The position numbers were made by a program, and so were the translations under genes. A stretch of 64,000 nt of DNA from Solibacillus silvestris. GTDB taxonomy: Bacteria; Bacillota; Bacilli; Bacillales_A; Planococcaceae. This document shows, piece by piece, positions 38,590 to 46,856 of this stretch (position 1 is its first letter; every line of letters starts with the position of its first letter). Where the stretch lies: NCBI GenBank assembly GCA_001586195.1, contig CP014609.1, positions 594,001 to 658,000 of the forward strand, read 5' to 3'. The notes beneath the pieces are model-generated. The model was not told the DNA's origin and searched no databases. It saw nothing but the letters and a program-made list of their open reading frames with translations.

Positions 38590-39501
38590 TTATTTCGACC
38601 TTGAAACTAGCATAATCAAATAACATAATAAACCGAATAGAAGTGTTATTAATAACGAGTGCATTAATGAAACGAATAAGTGAAGTTTTAACAGGACTAC
38701 GAGCATGCCTGCAATCACTTGTAAAATAACAAGTGAAAGGGCGATTGTCCAGCCCCAGAAAATTATCCGCTGATTTTTGTAGTTTCTGATAACATGGATA
38801 GCAATATAGGCAATCCAAACAACAAAGATTAACACTGCAAAACGGTGCCCCATCTGAACCCACTCATACATATTGTACGGCATCGTCATTGGCTGATCGT
38901 TACGGCAGAACGGCCAGTCCGGACAAACAAGACTAGCATCGGTATGACGTACAAGAGCCCCTGTATAAACAACTACATATGAATATAAAGTAACGCAAAT
39001 AGTATGTATTCTTAATTTCCTGCTCATGTACAATCGATCGGCATCAAATTTTTTGTCGACTTCAAATACAATCAAGGTAAGCAGCAGTACAGCTGCAAAT
39101 GAGATTAATGAAATTCCGAAATGTAACGCTAAAATAAAGTCACCTTGTCCCCATAATACTTGGGCAGCTCCAATGAGTGCCTGAAGAGCAAGAAAGAACA
39201 ATGCCAAAAATCCTAAGAGCTTAACTTCACGAATATGGCCTAGTGCGCGCCATGTCCAAATAACAAGAATAAGAATAAAAATGGATACTGACCCTGTTAC
39301 AAGACGGTGAGAAAATTCTATTAATACTTCGGTAGTAATTTCTTTCGGTATTAATGAGCCGTTGCAGTCCGGCCAGTTTCTACCACAGCCCAATCCGCTG
39401 TCAGTCTTTGTAACTAGTGCTCCACCTTGAAGGATGAGCAACATGCCGAGGGTAGATAAAACAGCAAACCATTTTAAAAATTTGTAATATTTTTGATGCA
39501 T
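38590..39501 (-). CDS. ctaA: Heme A synthase CtaA
   Basis: A 303-aa protein with eight predicted membrane helices in two related halves. The first extracellular loop has the Cys pair in LGCGRNWPDCNG, the second in LVCPDWPFC, and each half has the conserved heme-ligand His residues (EFSHRLVTG, MGHRFAV). It oxidises heme O to heme A for the caa3 oxidase encoded next door. It is divergent from ctaC, as in B. subtilis, but the expected partner ctaB is not between them. A TAGGTGAG site precedes ATG 39501. Confidence 0.94.
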   Translation of the reverse strand: MHQKYYKFLKWFAVLSTLGMLLILQGGALVTKTDSGLGCGRNWPDCNGSLIPKEITTEVLIEFSHRLVTGSVSIFILILVIWTWRALGHIREVKLLGFLALFFLALQALIGAAQVLWGQGDFILALHFGISLISFAAVLLLTLIVFEVDKKFDADRLYMSRKLRIHTICVTLYSYVVVYTGALVRHTDASLVCPDWPFCRNDQPMTMPYNMYEWVQMGHRFAVLIFVVWIAYIAIHVIRNYKNQRIIFWGWTIALSLVILQVIAGMLVVLLKLHLFVSLMHSLLITLLFGLLCYLIMLVSRSK

Positions 39502-39837
39502 AAAATGAGCTCACCTACTTTAATTTTCGCTTCGCTACAAAGAGCGTCTCTAATTTTAGATAATAGCGAAAATATCTGAAAAATACAACCGTATTAAGGA
39601 TTGGATTGTAAACGCAACCATTTTTTCACAAATTGTTCATAAATTCGTCTCCTTGCATTCACAAATATTGGCAAAAAATACATTACTATATAGTTGTTGA
39701 TGTGGATTTCTGCATGTTTCGTCAAGTTTGAGATGAAGTAGTTTGAAATTTCATGAAACGTCTAGAAATCCTATCCAAATTTAGATATAGTTATGGTAAC
39801 GGAATATGCTTACAAATTTGAAAGGAGAAGTAAGTTA

Positions 39838-39897
39838 TTGGACTCTTTTACCAAAACCCGTCGAACTATGTATAATTTTAGCACAATTATTCTTTAA
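39838..39897 (+). CDS. Possible 19-aa leader peptide upstream of ctaC
   Basis: TTG 39838 is 10 bases after AAAGGAG (39821-39827). The frame encodes 19 residues, MDSFTKTRRTMYNFSTIIL, and its TAA falls inside the left arm of a 14-bp inverted repeat. It is either a leader peptide for transcription or translation control, or a chance ORF. No composition bias toward one amino acid is seen. Confidence 0.3.
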   Translation: MDSFTKTRRTMYNFSTIIL

Positions 39898-39956
39898 GTT
39901 TTCTTGCACTTATAAAGATTGAGATTGGTACTTCACATTAATGAAAACTTAAAGAA
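39890..39956. repeat. Perfect 14-bp inverted repeat
   Basis: TTCTTTAAGTTTTC (39890-39903) and GAAAACTTAAAGAA (39943-39956) are exact reverse complements with a 39-base spacer. No T-run follows, so it is not a simple terminator; it may be a regulatory hairpin or a protein site. Confidence 0.6.
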
Positions 39957-40393
39957 GAATTGAAGAATTCTAGAATTTTGCTTATTTTTCTAGCAAAATA
40001 GTTTAAACTATGAGTTAGTAGTGAATGGGATATAAGTAAAAATGTCTCAATAATTGAAAAATCCTACTTGTTTCGTAAGCGGATTTTTGTAACCGATAGC
40101 AGCGACTGCTGTCAGCATGTGAGGACTAATAATTTTCTAAGCCATATCATTTAAGCGAAACTTTACTCAAATATCTTAGAATTTTTCCAATCGATCTGGA
40201 ATTTTCGTTAATAGATTGGAAGAACAGGAGACTAATCAGTATTTGAATATAAAGTGAAGCAGCGATTATGGGCGGCTAATAAAATCGGGATTCTTTCCAG
40301 TATGGTATTGCACTGTACAAGAATTCACATAGACATAACCGCAGTCCTGGTTACACATTAAAATACAACAAAGAAAGAGGGGTTTATTAAGCT

Positions 40394-41461
40394 ATGATGA
40401 AAGGGCTTAAAAAATGGCGTTTATTCTCGTTATTAACAGTAATGACAGTATTCCTTTCAGCATGTGGTGAAGAGTATATTTCGACGCTTCGTCCATCTGG
40501 TCAAGTCGGTAAAGAGCAATTAAACATCTTATATTTATCCATAGCTATTATGGCATTAGTCGTAATTGTCGTATCGACAATTTATTTAGTTGCTTTCTTT
40601 AAATTCCGCCGTTCAAAAGTTGGCGAAGACCATATGCCGAAGCAAGTGGAAGGAAGCCATACTTTAGAGGTGATTTGGACAGTTATTCCGATTATTTTAC
40701 TACTTATCTTAGCTGTTCCAACACTGCACTATACGTATAAATTTTCAAATGTTGCTGCAATGGACAAAGTAGACGAAAGCGGTAACAATACAGCACTTAC
40801 AGTAAATGTTACGGCAAAATTATACTGGTGGGAATTTGAATATCCAAACCAAGGAATTATTACAGCACAGGAACTGGTTGTTCCTACAGGAGAAAAAGTA
40901 TACTTCAACTTAATCGCATCTGATGTGAAGCACTCATTCTGGATTCCGGCTATTGGCGGAAAAATGGATACGAACGTTGATGGTATCAACAAATTCTATT
41001 TACAGTTTGATAGAGAATCAGCCGGGTTAAACGATGGTGAAGGCGTATTCTACGGAAAATGTGCGGAGTTATGTGGTCCTTCACATGCTTTAATGGACTT
41101 CAAAGTAAAAGCACTTGAGCCGGAAGCGTTTAACGCGTGGGTAACAGCAATGCAGGCTACTGAAGGTGCTACAGCGGATAAAGAGTCATCTAATTTAGGT
41201 GAAGCGACATTTGCCAACTCTTGCTTAGGATGTCACGCAGTATCCGGAGTTGCAGGAAATGGATTAGGTCCTAACTTAACAACTTTCGGCGATCGTAACC
41301 GTGTTGCCGGTTACATGGAGCATACAGTAGAAAACACGGCAAACTGGATTTATTTACCTTCTGAATACAAACCAGGTAATACAATGCCGGATAAACTTGT
41401 GACAGAAGAAGAAGCACAAGCGATTGCTGACTATTTAATGACATTATCAGTTGAAAAGTAA
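40394..41461 (+). CDS. ctaC: Cytochrome caa3 oxidase subunit II with fused cytochrome c
   Basis: A 355-aa lipoprotein. The signal ends in the lipobox LSAC (about residue 23). Two membrane helices follow, then the cupredoxin domain with CuA ligands in HSFWIPAIGGKMD and CAELCGPSHALM (about 217-232), and a C-terminal cytochrome c domain with CLGCH (about 276) and the distal Met in GNTMPDKL. The fused heme domain marks a caa3-type oxidase that takes electrons from cytochrome c. ATG 40394 and the adjacent ATG 40397 share an AAAGAGGGG site. First gene of ctaCDEF. Confidence 0.95.
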   Translation: MMKGLKKWRLFSLLTVMTVFLSACGEEYISTLRPSGQVGKEQLNILYLSIAIMALVVIVVSTIYLVAFFKFRRSKVGEDHMPKQVEGSHTLEVIWTVIPIILLLILAVPTLHYTYKFSNVAAMDKVDESGNNTALTVNVTAKLYWWEFEYPNQGIITAQELVVPTGEKVYFNLIASDVKHSFWIPAIGGKMDTNVDGINKFYLQFDRESAGLNDGEGVFYGKCAELCGPSHALMDFKVKALEPEAFNAWVTAMQATEGATADKESSNLGEATFANSCLGCHAVSGVAGNGLGPNLTTFGDRNRVAGYMEHTVENTANWIYLPSEYKPGNTMPDKLVTEEEAQAIADYLMTLSVEK

Positions 41462-41499
41462 TTATACATTAGAGAGAAACATTGAAGGAGGTTAAAGGT

Positions 41500-43440
41500 G
41501 TGAGCTCTGTTACACAGAAAAAGGGCTTTGGAGCACATGTATGGGACTATTTAACAACGGTCGATCATAAAAAGATCGCGATCATGTATTTAGCAGCCGG
41601 TACTCTGTTCTTCGCAATTGCAGGATTTGAAGCGTTATTGATGCGTATTCAATTAATGTTCCCTGAAAGTACATTCATTTCTGCAGGCCTATTTAACGAA
41701 CTATTAACGATGCACGGCACAACGATGCTATTCTTAGCAGCAACACCAATAATATTTGCCTTTATGAATGCGGTTGTACCACTTCAAATTGGTGCACGTG
41801 ACGTTGCATTCCCATTTTTAAACTCATTAGGGTTTTGGTTATTCTTTATTGGAGCAGTATTCCTTCACCTTTCATTCTTTTTAGGTGGAGCACCTGATGC
41901 AGGTTGGACTTCTTATGCATCATTATCTTTATACTCACCAGGCCATGGTATTGACTTCTATATTCTTGGTCTGCAAATTTCGGGTGCAGGTACGTTAATT
42001 TCAGGTATTAACTTCATCGTAACAATCATTACGATGCGTGCACCGGGTATGACGTTCATGCGTATGCCTTTATTTACTTGGACGACTTTAGTATCAAGTT
42101 CATTAATTTTATTCGCATTCCCTCCACTTACAGGTGGATTGTTCTTAATGTTAGTTGACCGTATGTTTGGGGCAAACTTCTTTGATCATACAATGGGTGG
42201 TAATACAATTATTTGGGAGCACTTATTCTGGATTTTCGGTCACCCTGAAGTATACATTTTAGTACTGCCGGCATTTGGTTTATTCTCGGAAATTATTCCG
42301 GTTTTCGCTCGTAAACGATTATTCGGATACTCATCAATGGTATTCGCTACAATTTTAATCGGTTTCTTAGGGTTCATGGTATGGGCCCACCATATGTTCA
42401 CAGTTGGTTTAGGTGCTACTGCGAACGCTATTTTCGCTGTTGCTACAATGGCGATCGCTGTTCCAACAGGGATGAAAGTCTTCAACTGGATTCTGACAAT
42501 TTGGGGCGGTTCGATTAAAGTAACAGTGCCGATGCTTTATGCACTTGGATTTATCCCGTCATTCGTTGCGGGTGGGGTTACAGGAGTAATGCAGGCAACT
42601 GCACCACTTGATTATCAGCTGCACGATTCTTACTTTATCGTTGCTCACTTCCACTATGTAATCGTTGGTGGTATCGTAACAGGGTTATTCGGGTCAGCCC
42701 ATTTCTACTGGCCAATTATGTTTAACCGTGCATTAAATCCTAAACTGGGAATGATAACTTTCTGGATGTTCTTCATCGGGTTCCACTTAACGTTCTTCAT
42801 CCAGCATTTCTTAGGATTAATGGGTATGCCACGTCGTGTATTCACTTATATGGATGGTCAAGGTTGGGATTTATTCAACTTTATCTCGTCAATCGGTGCT
42901 ATTATGATGGGAATCGGGGTAGTATTGTTAGTAATCGATGCAATATTATCGATTAAATCAGAACCGGTTAACCGTCGTGATTACTGGGGCGATGGTCGTT
43001 CACTTGAGTGGGCGATTGAAACACCGCTGCCATTCTATAACTTTAAACAAACACCACTTATTCGTGGTTATGATCCGTATTGGATTGAAAAAGAAGAAGG
43101 CAACAAAGAAGGTATGGTCTATGCTGAGCCATTAGGTGAAATCCATATGCCAAACAATTCAATTCTGCCATTCATTATGTCAATTGGAATGATGATTGCC
43201 GCATTTGGTGCTCTATACAGCCCGTGGGGAGATCAAGTTCAGGCTGGTACAGCTACAGGAACAACACCAGCCATTTCTTTAGCATTAATTATTGGCGGTC
43301 TAGGATTAACAATTGCATGTATGATCACTCGTTCGTTCAAAGACGATTTAGGATTCCATGTAACAGTTGATGAAATTGAAAAAGTGGAAGCGGATTTAGC
43401 TCACTACCGTGCAACAGGTAATAAAGGGGGTATCAAGTAA
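41500..43440 (+). CDS. ctaD: Cytochrome caa3 oxidase subunit I
   Basis: A 646-aa heme-copper oxidase core with about 14 helices. The heme a His is in LTMHGTTMLF, the CuB site with cross-linked His-Tyr is WIFGHPEVYI, HH of AHHMFTVG are the other CuB ligands, and the heme a3/a His pair is in VAHFHYVIVGG. It reduces O2 and pumps protons. GTG 41500 lies eight bases after GAAGGAGG; the in-frame TTG 41482 precedes that site. Its stop overlaps ctaE by one base. Confidence 0.96.
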   Translation: MSSVTQKKGFGAHVWDYLTTVDHKKIAIMYLAAGTLFFAIAGFEALLMRIQLMFPESTFISAGLFNELLTMHGTTMLFLAATPIIFAFMNAVVPLQIGARDVAFPFLNSLGFWLFFIGAVFLHLSFFLGGAPDAGWTSYASLSLYSPGHGIDFYILGLQISGAGTLISGINFIVTIITMRAPGMTFMRMPLFTWTTLVSSSLILFAFPPLTGGLFLMLVDRMFGANFFDHTMGGNTIIWEHLFWIFGHPEVYILVLPAFGLFSEIIPVFARKRLFGYSSMVFATILIGFLGFMVWAHHMFTVGLGATANAIFAVATMAIAVPTGMKVFNWILTIWGGSIKVTVPMLYALGFIPSFVAGGVTGVMQATAPLDYQLHDSYFIVAHFHYVIVGGIVTGLFGSAHFYWPIMFNRALNPKLGMITFWMFFIGFHLTFFIQHFLGLMGMPRRVFTYMDGQGWDLFNFISSIGAIMMGIGVVLLVIDAILSIKSEPVNRRDYWGDGRSLEWAIETPLPFYNFKQTPLIRGYDPYWIEKEEGNKEGMVYAEPLGEIHMPNNSILPFIMSIGMMIAAFGALYSPWGDQVQAGTATGTTPAISLALIIGGLGLTIACMITRSFKDDLGFHVTVDEIEKVEADLAHYRATGNKGGIK

Positions 43441-44066
43441 TGGATCTTAATCAAAAATTTACTCCACAAACTTGGCCGAAACACCCTGAACAAGCTACTA
43501 TGGAAGGGAAAAACAAGTTAGTTGGACTTTGGATTTTCCTGGCATCGGATACAGTATTATTCGCGAGTGTGTTTGCTACATATATCGCGCTTAAAGATAG
43601 CGGTCCGGCAGGGATGGAATTCGCGGCAAAGGATCTTTATGAATTACCGTTGGCGTTTGTGATGACAATGTTATTATTAACATCTTCATTAACTTCTGTA
43701 TATGCGATGTACCATATGAGAAACTTTAACTATTCCGGTGTTCGTACTTGGATGGGCATTACAGTGTTATTGGGCTTAGGCTTCCTTGCACTGGAAATCT
43801 ATGAATTCCAGCACTACGTACACATCGGGTTTGGTTATACACAATCGGCGTTCTCTTCTGCGTTCTTTACGCTCGTAGGGATGCACGGTTTGCACGTTAT
43901 TATCGGTTTAGTTTGGATTACGGGATTAATCATCCGCAATAGTAGCCGTGGATTGAACTTATACAATGCACCGAAGTTCTTTGCAGCTTCACTGTACTGG
44001 CACTTCATTGACGTTGTATGGGTATTCATTTTCACGGTAGTCTATCTGATGGGAGTGGTTGGATAA
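43440..44066 (+). CDS. ctaE: Cytochrome caa3 oxidase subunit III
   Basis: A 208-aa membrane protein with five predicted helices, belonging to the COX3 family (KLVGLWIFLASDTVLFAS near residue 28, MHGLHVIIGLVW near 145, and SLYWHFIDVVWVFIF near the end). It stabilises subunit I and proton uptake. ATG 43440 shares its A with the ctaD stop and has GGGGG upstream. Confidence 0.94.
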   Translation: MDLNQKFTPQTWPKHPEQATMEGKNKLVGLWIFLASDTVLFASVFATYIALKDSGPAGMEFAAKDLYELPLAFVMTMLLLTSSLTSVYAMYHMRNFNYSGVRTWMGITVLLGLGFLALEIYEFQHYVHIGFGYTQSAFSSAFFTLVGMHGLHVIIGLVWITGLIIRNSSRGLNLYNAPKFFAASLYWHFIDVVWVFIFTVVYLMGVVG

Positions 44067-44067
44067 A

Positions 44068-44412
44068 ATGGGACACGAAACTCATGTAGAAGTACGTACT
44101 CAGGCACAATTCGAATATGACAGAGAACATGCCAAAGCGCATATGCGTAAACAAGTAGTAAACTTTGCGATCATGATTTTCCTGACTTTTATCGCATTTG
44201 CCGCTGTACTGGCTGATTTTGCTCCAACATTTATCATTCCGATTATTTTATTATTGGCTGGAGTACAGGTAGTACTGCAACTTTATGCTTTTATGCACTT
44301 GGAAGATCGCACAACTCATATGGTTGGTGTTATTGAGTTCTTCATCTGGAGTGCAGCCTTCATCGCGTTTACGTTCTTCCTGGCGTTTACGACAATTATT
44401 TGGTGGGGTTAA
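44068..44412 (+). CDS. ctaF: Cytochrome caa3 oxidase subunit IV
   Basis: A 114-aa protein with three membrane helices, of the COX4_pro family (VVLQLYAFMHLEDRTTH motif). ATG 44068 lies one base after the ctaE stop with GGGAGTGG nine bases upstream; the in-frame TTG 44059 directly abuts that site. It is the last gene of the ctaCDEF operon. Confidence 0.9.
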   Translation: MGHETHVEVRTQAQFEYDREHAKAHMRKQVVNFAIMIFLTFIAFAAVLADFAPTFIIPIILLLAGVQVVLQLYAFMHLEDRTTHMVGVIEFFIWSAAFIAFTFFLAFTTIIWWG

Positions 44413-44424
44413 TCGCATAACAAT

Positions 44425-44457
44425 GACGTCCTTAGCAAATGCTGGGGACGTTTTTTG
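44425..44457 (+). terminator. Terminator of ctaCDEF
   Basis: ACGTCCTTAGCA pairs with TGCTGGGGACGT with G-U pairs, followed by six T. It starts 12 bp after the ctaF stop. Confidence 0.82.
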
Positions 44458-44517
44458 TTTTTAAGGATGTTAGCAAATGCAATATTATATAGGTACATAG
44501 AAAATTTATTATATTAG

Positions 44518-44564
44518 GGTTTACCCGCAGAAAGCGTCCGCACGCAACGGAAATCAACGGACTA
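44518..44564. repeat. Partial intergenic repeat, copy B
   Basis: GTTTACCCGCAGAAAGCGTCCGC followed by ACGCAACGGAAATCAACGG (described in two parts) is the right-hand end of the same GC-rich repeat seen at 38345 and 59911. Only the end remains. The rest of the 393-bp ctaF-ctaG gap holds the ctaF terminator and the ctaG promoter. Confidence 0.55.
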
Positions 44565-44667
44565 TAATTAAAAGCTGAAATTGACTTTAGTCTATTTCTA
44601 TTTAAAGTAAAATCTAACCTGTATATAAAATACATGTTTGATTCAAGCAATTGTCATAGTTCTTTCA

Positions 44668-44696
44668 TTGATGTTGGAGAAATTGCCATCTATAAT
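44668..44696 (+). promoter_or_regulatory. Sigma-A promoter of ctaG
   Basis: TTGATG (44668-44673), a 17-bp spacer and TATAAT (44691-44696). It gives ctaG a leader of about 100 nt and shows that ctaG is transcribed apart from ctaCDEF. Confidence 0.7.
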
Positions 44697-44805
44697 AAGG
44701 TGAAACTACAATTAATGGGGGTTTTCTTTATCACTACTGATTGTTAGTTAAATCAAACGGGCTTTTACGGGATAAAACTACTGATGTTTAAAGGAGCATG
44801 GTCAT

Positions 44806-45717
44806 ATGCCAATAAGTATATTCGGTTTTCAAGCATTATGGAGCCCATATTTATTCGGGTTTTTATTACTCGTAATGGCATTCTATTTTTTATTGACTGT
44901 TACGTGGCGAGAAAAGTTTAAAGTTAGCGAGCCGTTAAAGAAAAGTGAAGCAGCATATTTTGTACTAGGTATCATTTCTTTTTATATAATTAAAGGATCT
45001 CCAATAGATTTGCTGGGTCATATTATGTTTACAATGCATATGACGCAAATGGCATTTTTATTATTATTAGTGCCGATATTCTTTATTAAAGGAATTCCAT
45101 GGTGGGTTTGGCAAGTAGTTGTGGAAGCACCGGTTATGCGAACAATTTTTAAAATTTTCACAAAACCGCTCGTTTCTATTATCGTCTTTATTGGCTTATT
45201 TTCGGTCTACCATTTGCCATCTGTATTTGACACGATAAAATTAAACGAAATTTACCACCTGGCATATACAGCAGTTCTATTTATTTCTGCTATTTTTATG
45301 TACTGGCCATTATTGAATAATGTTGAAGGTCAGCATGAAATGAAGAATATGACTAAATTGGCCTATATTGCCTCGAATGCAGTATTAATAACGCCTGCCT
45401 GTGCGCTCATCATATTTGCTTCAAGCCCAATGTACGGTACATACAGTGATAGTGATATGTGGCTGAAGGCAATGGAATTATGTGTTCCTTCCTCTACATT
45501 GTCGGGACTTACATTGTCAGGACCAGAATTGTTCTCAAGCATGGATTTATTGAGCGATCAGCAAGTTGGCGGCGTATTGATGAAAATCATCCAGGAAATT
45601 ATATTTGGTGTTATTTTATTTAAAATTTTCCGTAAGTGGTGGAATACAGAGCGCTCGAATCAGCAGGAAATTACGGATAATGCTTTAAAAGAGTTCCAAA
45701 ATAGAACACAGTACTAA
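44806..45717 (+). CDS. ctaG: Cytochrome c oxidase assembly factor CtaG
   Basis: A 303-aa protein with seven predicted membrane helices of the Caa3_CtaG family (GHIMFTMHMTQMAFLLLLVP and SVYHLPSVFD segments). In B. subtilis it is needed for an active caa3 oxidase, probably for copper insertion. AAAGGAGC lies nine bases before ATG 44806. It has its own promoter after the ctaF terminator. Confidence 0.93.
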   Translation: MPISIFGFQALWSPYLFGFLLLVMAFYFLLTVTWREKFKVSEPLKKSEAAYFVLGIISFYIIKGSPIDLLGHIMFTMHMTQMAFLLLLVPIFFIKGIPWWVWQVVVEAPVMRTIFKIFTKPLVSIIVFIGLFSVYHLPSVFDTIKLNEIYHLAYTAVLFISAIFMYWPLLNNVEGQHEMKNMTKLAYIASNAVLITPACALIIFASSPMYGTYSDSDMWLKAMELCVPSSTLSGLTLSGPELFSSMDLLSDQQVGGVLMKIIQEIIFGVILFKIFRKWWNTERSNQQEITDNALKEFQNRTQY

Positions 45718-45803
45718 TAAGGTGTTAAACTGTGTAAAAATGGAGCAATCAACATAGAAATGTTGTTCATATTGATAGATTAAGTAAGAATGGAGATTTG
45801 AAA

Positions 45804-46265
45804 ATGAATTTACCTATATTACCCACAATAAGCACGACGTTTATTGTCCTTAGTGCAGTGCTCGTAGCAATTGGCTGGGTATTGATCGCAAAGAAAAATG
45901 TGGAAGCACATAGAAAAGTAATGCTGGCAGCAGGTGTATCGGCACTGGCATTCTTTATCATTTATGTATCACGTACTGTGTTCATTGGCAATACAGCCTT
46001 TGGTGGACCGGATGAGCTGAAAATCTATTACACAGTCTTTTTAGTTTTCCATATTACATTAGCGACAGTTGGAGCAGTATTCGGTCTGACAAGTATAATT
46101 TCAGGTCTTAAATCCAATCTGAAATTACACCGCAAAATTGGTGCGATTACGAGTATTATTTGGTTCTTTGTAGCCATTACCGGGGTTATTGTTTATTCAC
46201 TGCTTTACGTTATTTATGAGGGCGGCGAAACGACGTCTGTCTTTAAAGCAATTTTAGGTTTTTAA
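45804..46265 (+). CDS. DUF420 membrane protein (YozB-like)
   Basis: A 153-aa protein with four predicted helices and His residues in VEAHRKVMLAAG, LVFHITLATVG and KLHRKIGAIT. These conserved His are typical of DUF420 proteins, which often sit beside heme-copper oxidase genes and may help their assembly. ATG 45804 is eight bases after GGAG; TTG 45798 is too close. It follows ctaG by 86 bp with no terminator between. Confidence 0.82.
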   Translation: MNLPILPTISTTFIVLSAVLVAIGWVLIAKKNVEAHRKVMLAAGVSALAFFIIYVSRTVFIGNTAFGGPDELKIYYTVFLVFHITLATVGAVFGLTSIISGLKSNLKLHRKIGAITSIIWFFVAITGVIVYSLLYVIYEGGETTSVFKAILGF

Positions 46266-46269
46266 ATTT

Positions 46270-46305
46270 GGGGGCTTCCTATACATTAGTATAGGGAGCT
46301 TTTTT
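46270..46305 (+). terminator. Terminator of the ctaG-DUF420 unit
   Basis: GCTTCCTATAC (46274-46284) pairs with GTATAGGGAGC (46289-46299) with one wobble, followed by six T. Confidence 0.88.
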
Positions 46306-46312
46306 GGCAAAT

Positions 46313-46344
46313 AAAAAAAGCTGGGTTGGAAGTTGCCAGCTTTT
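46313..46344 (-). terminator. Terminator of the YugN-like gene
   Basis: AAAAGCTGG and CCAGCTTTT form a 9-bp stem; T-run on the minus strand just after the gene stop. Confidence 0.75.
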
Positions 46345-46351
46345 AAAGGGA

Positions 46352-46708
46352 TTAAATACCGTATGCTGATAGCTCTCTGCGAACATCTGCCAGTACTTTT
46401 TCACATTCTTTTACGAGATGTCCCGGGAATACCTCATCTGTGTATTCAACACCGTGTGGATAATAGTATTTTCCAATTGCAGGTTTGTTGATATTTAAAG
46501 TTGCATTATGTGCTCCTACATCTCCTGATACTGCATTACAAAAAACACGTAAATAAAAACGACCTTCACGTACATCATAGCAGCGGTCAAATGTCATCCG
46601 GTCATAATCCCATGCACCGTGGCACTCTAAACCGAATTTGCCCATTACTGTCGTTAAAACTTCTTGATCAACTTTAACATGTTCGAGTTGTGTGTTTTCA
46701 AAATACAT
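46352..46708 (-). CDS. YugN-like family protein (YlbA position)
   Basis: A 118-aa soluble protein beginning MYFENTQLEHVKVDQEVL, of the YugN-like family, with no known function. The region GREFYLRVF-like (GRFYLRVFCNAVSGDVG) and YYYPHGVEYTDE are conserved. ATG 46708 has AAAGGGAGG; the frame is open to 46738 but without a site. It occupies the place of ylbA between ctaG and ylbC in B. subtilis. Confidence 0.75.
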   Translation of the reverse strand: MYFENTQLEHVKVDQEVLTTVMGKFGLECHGAWDYDRMTFDRCYDVREGRFYLRVFCNAVSGDVGAHNATLNINKPAIGKYYYPHGVEYTDEVFPGHLVKECEKVLADVRRELSAYGI

Positions 46709-46856
46709 TTCTATATCCTCCCTTTGCCTATCGTACATAAGTTTACGGTCATTCTAATAATAGAACAAAATGGTAATTGATGCAATGACAACATTGTGTC
46801 ATAGAGTCCAAAATTGGTATAATTATACTAACTGAAAATAATGTTGGAGGATTTTA

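Larger units (their letters stand above)
39502..40393. other. 890-bp region between ctaA and ctaC with no ctaB
   Basis: In B. subtilis ctaB (protoheme IX farnesyltransferase) sits here. None of its motifs appears in any frame. The region is AT-rich and full of stops. It contains a mini-ORF (39838-39897), a perfect 14-bp inverted repeat (39890-39956), and a hairpin AAAAATCC...GGATTTTT with a T-run (about 40059-40088) that looks like a terminator or attenuator. No clear sigma-A promoter for ctaC was found. Confidence 0.6.
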
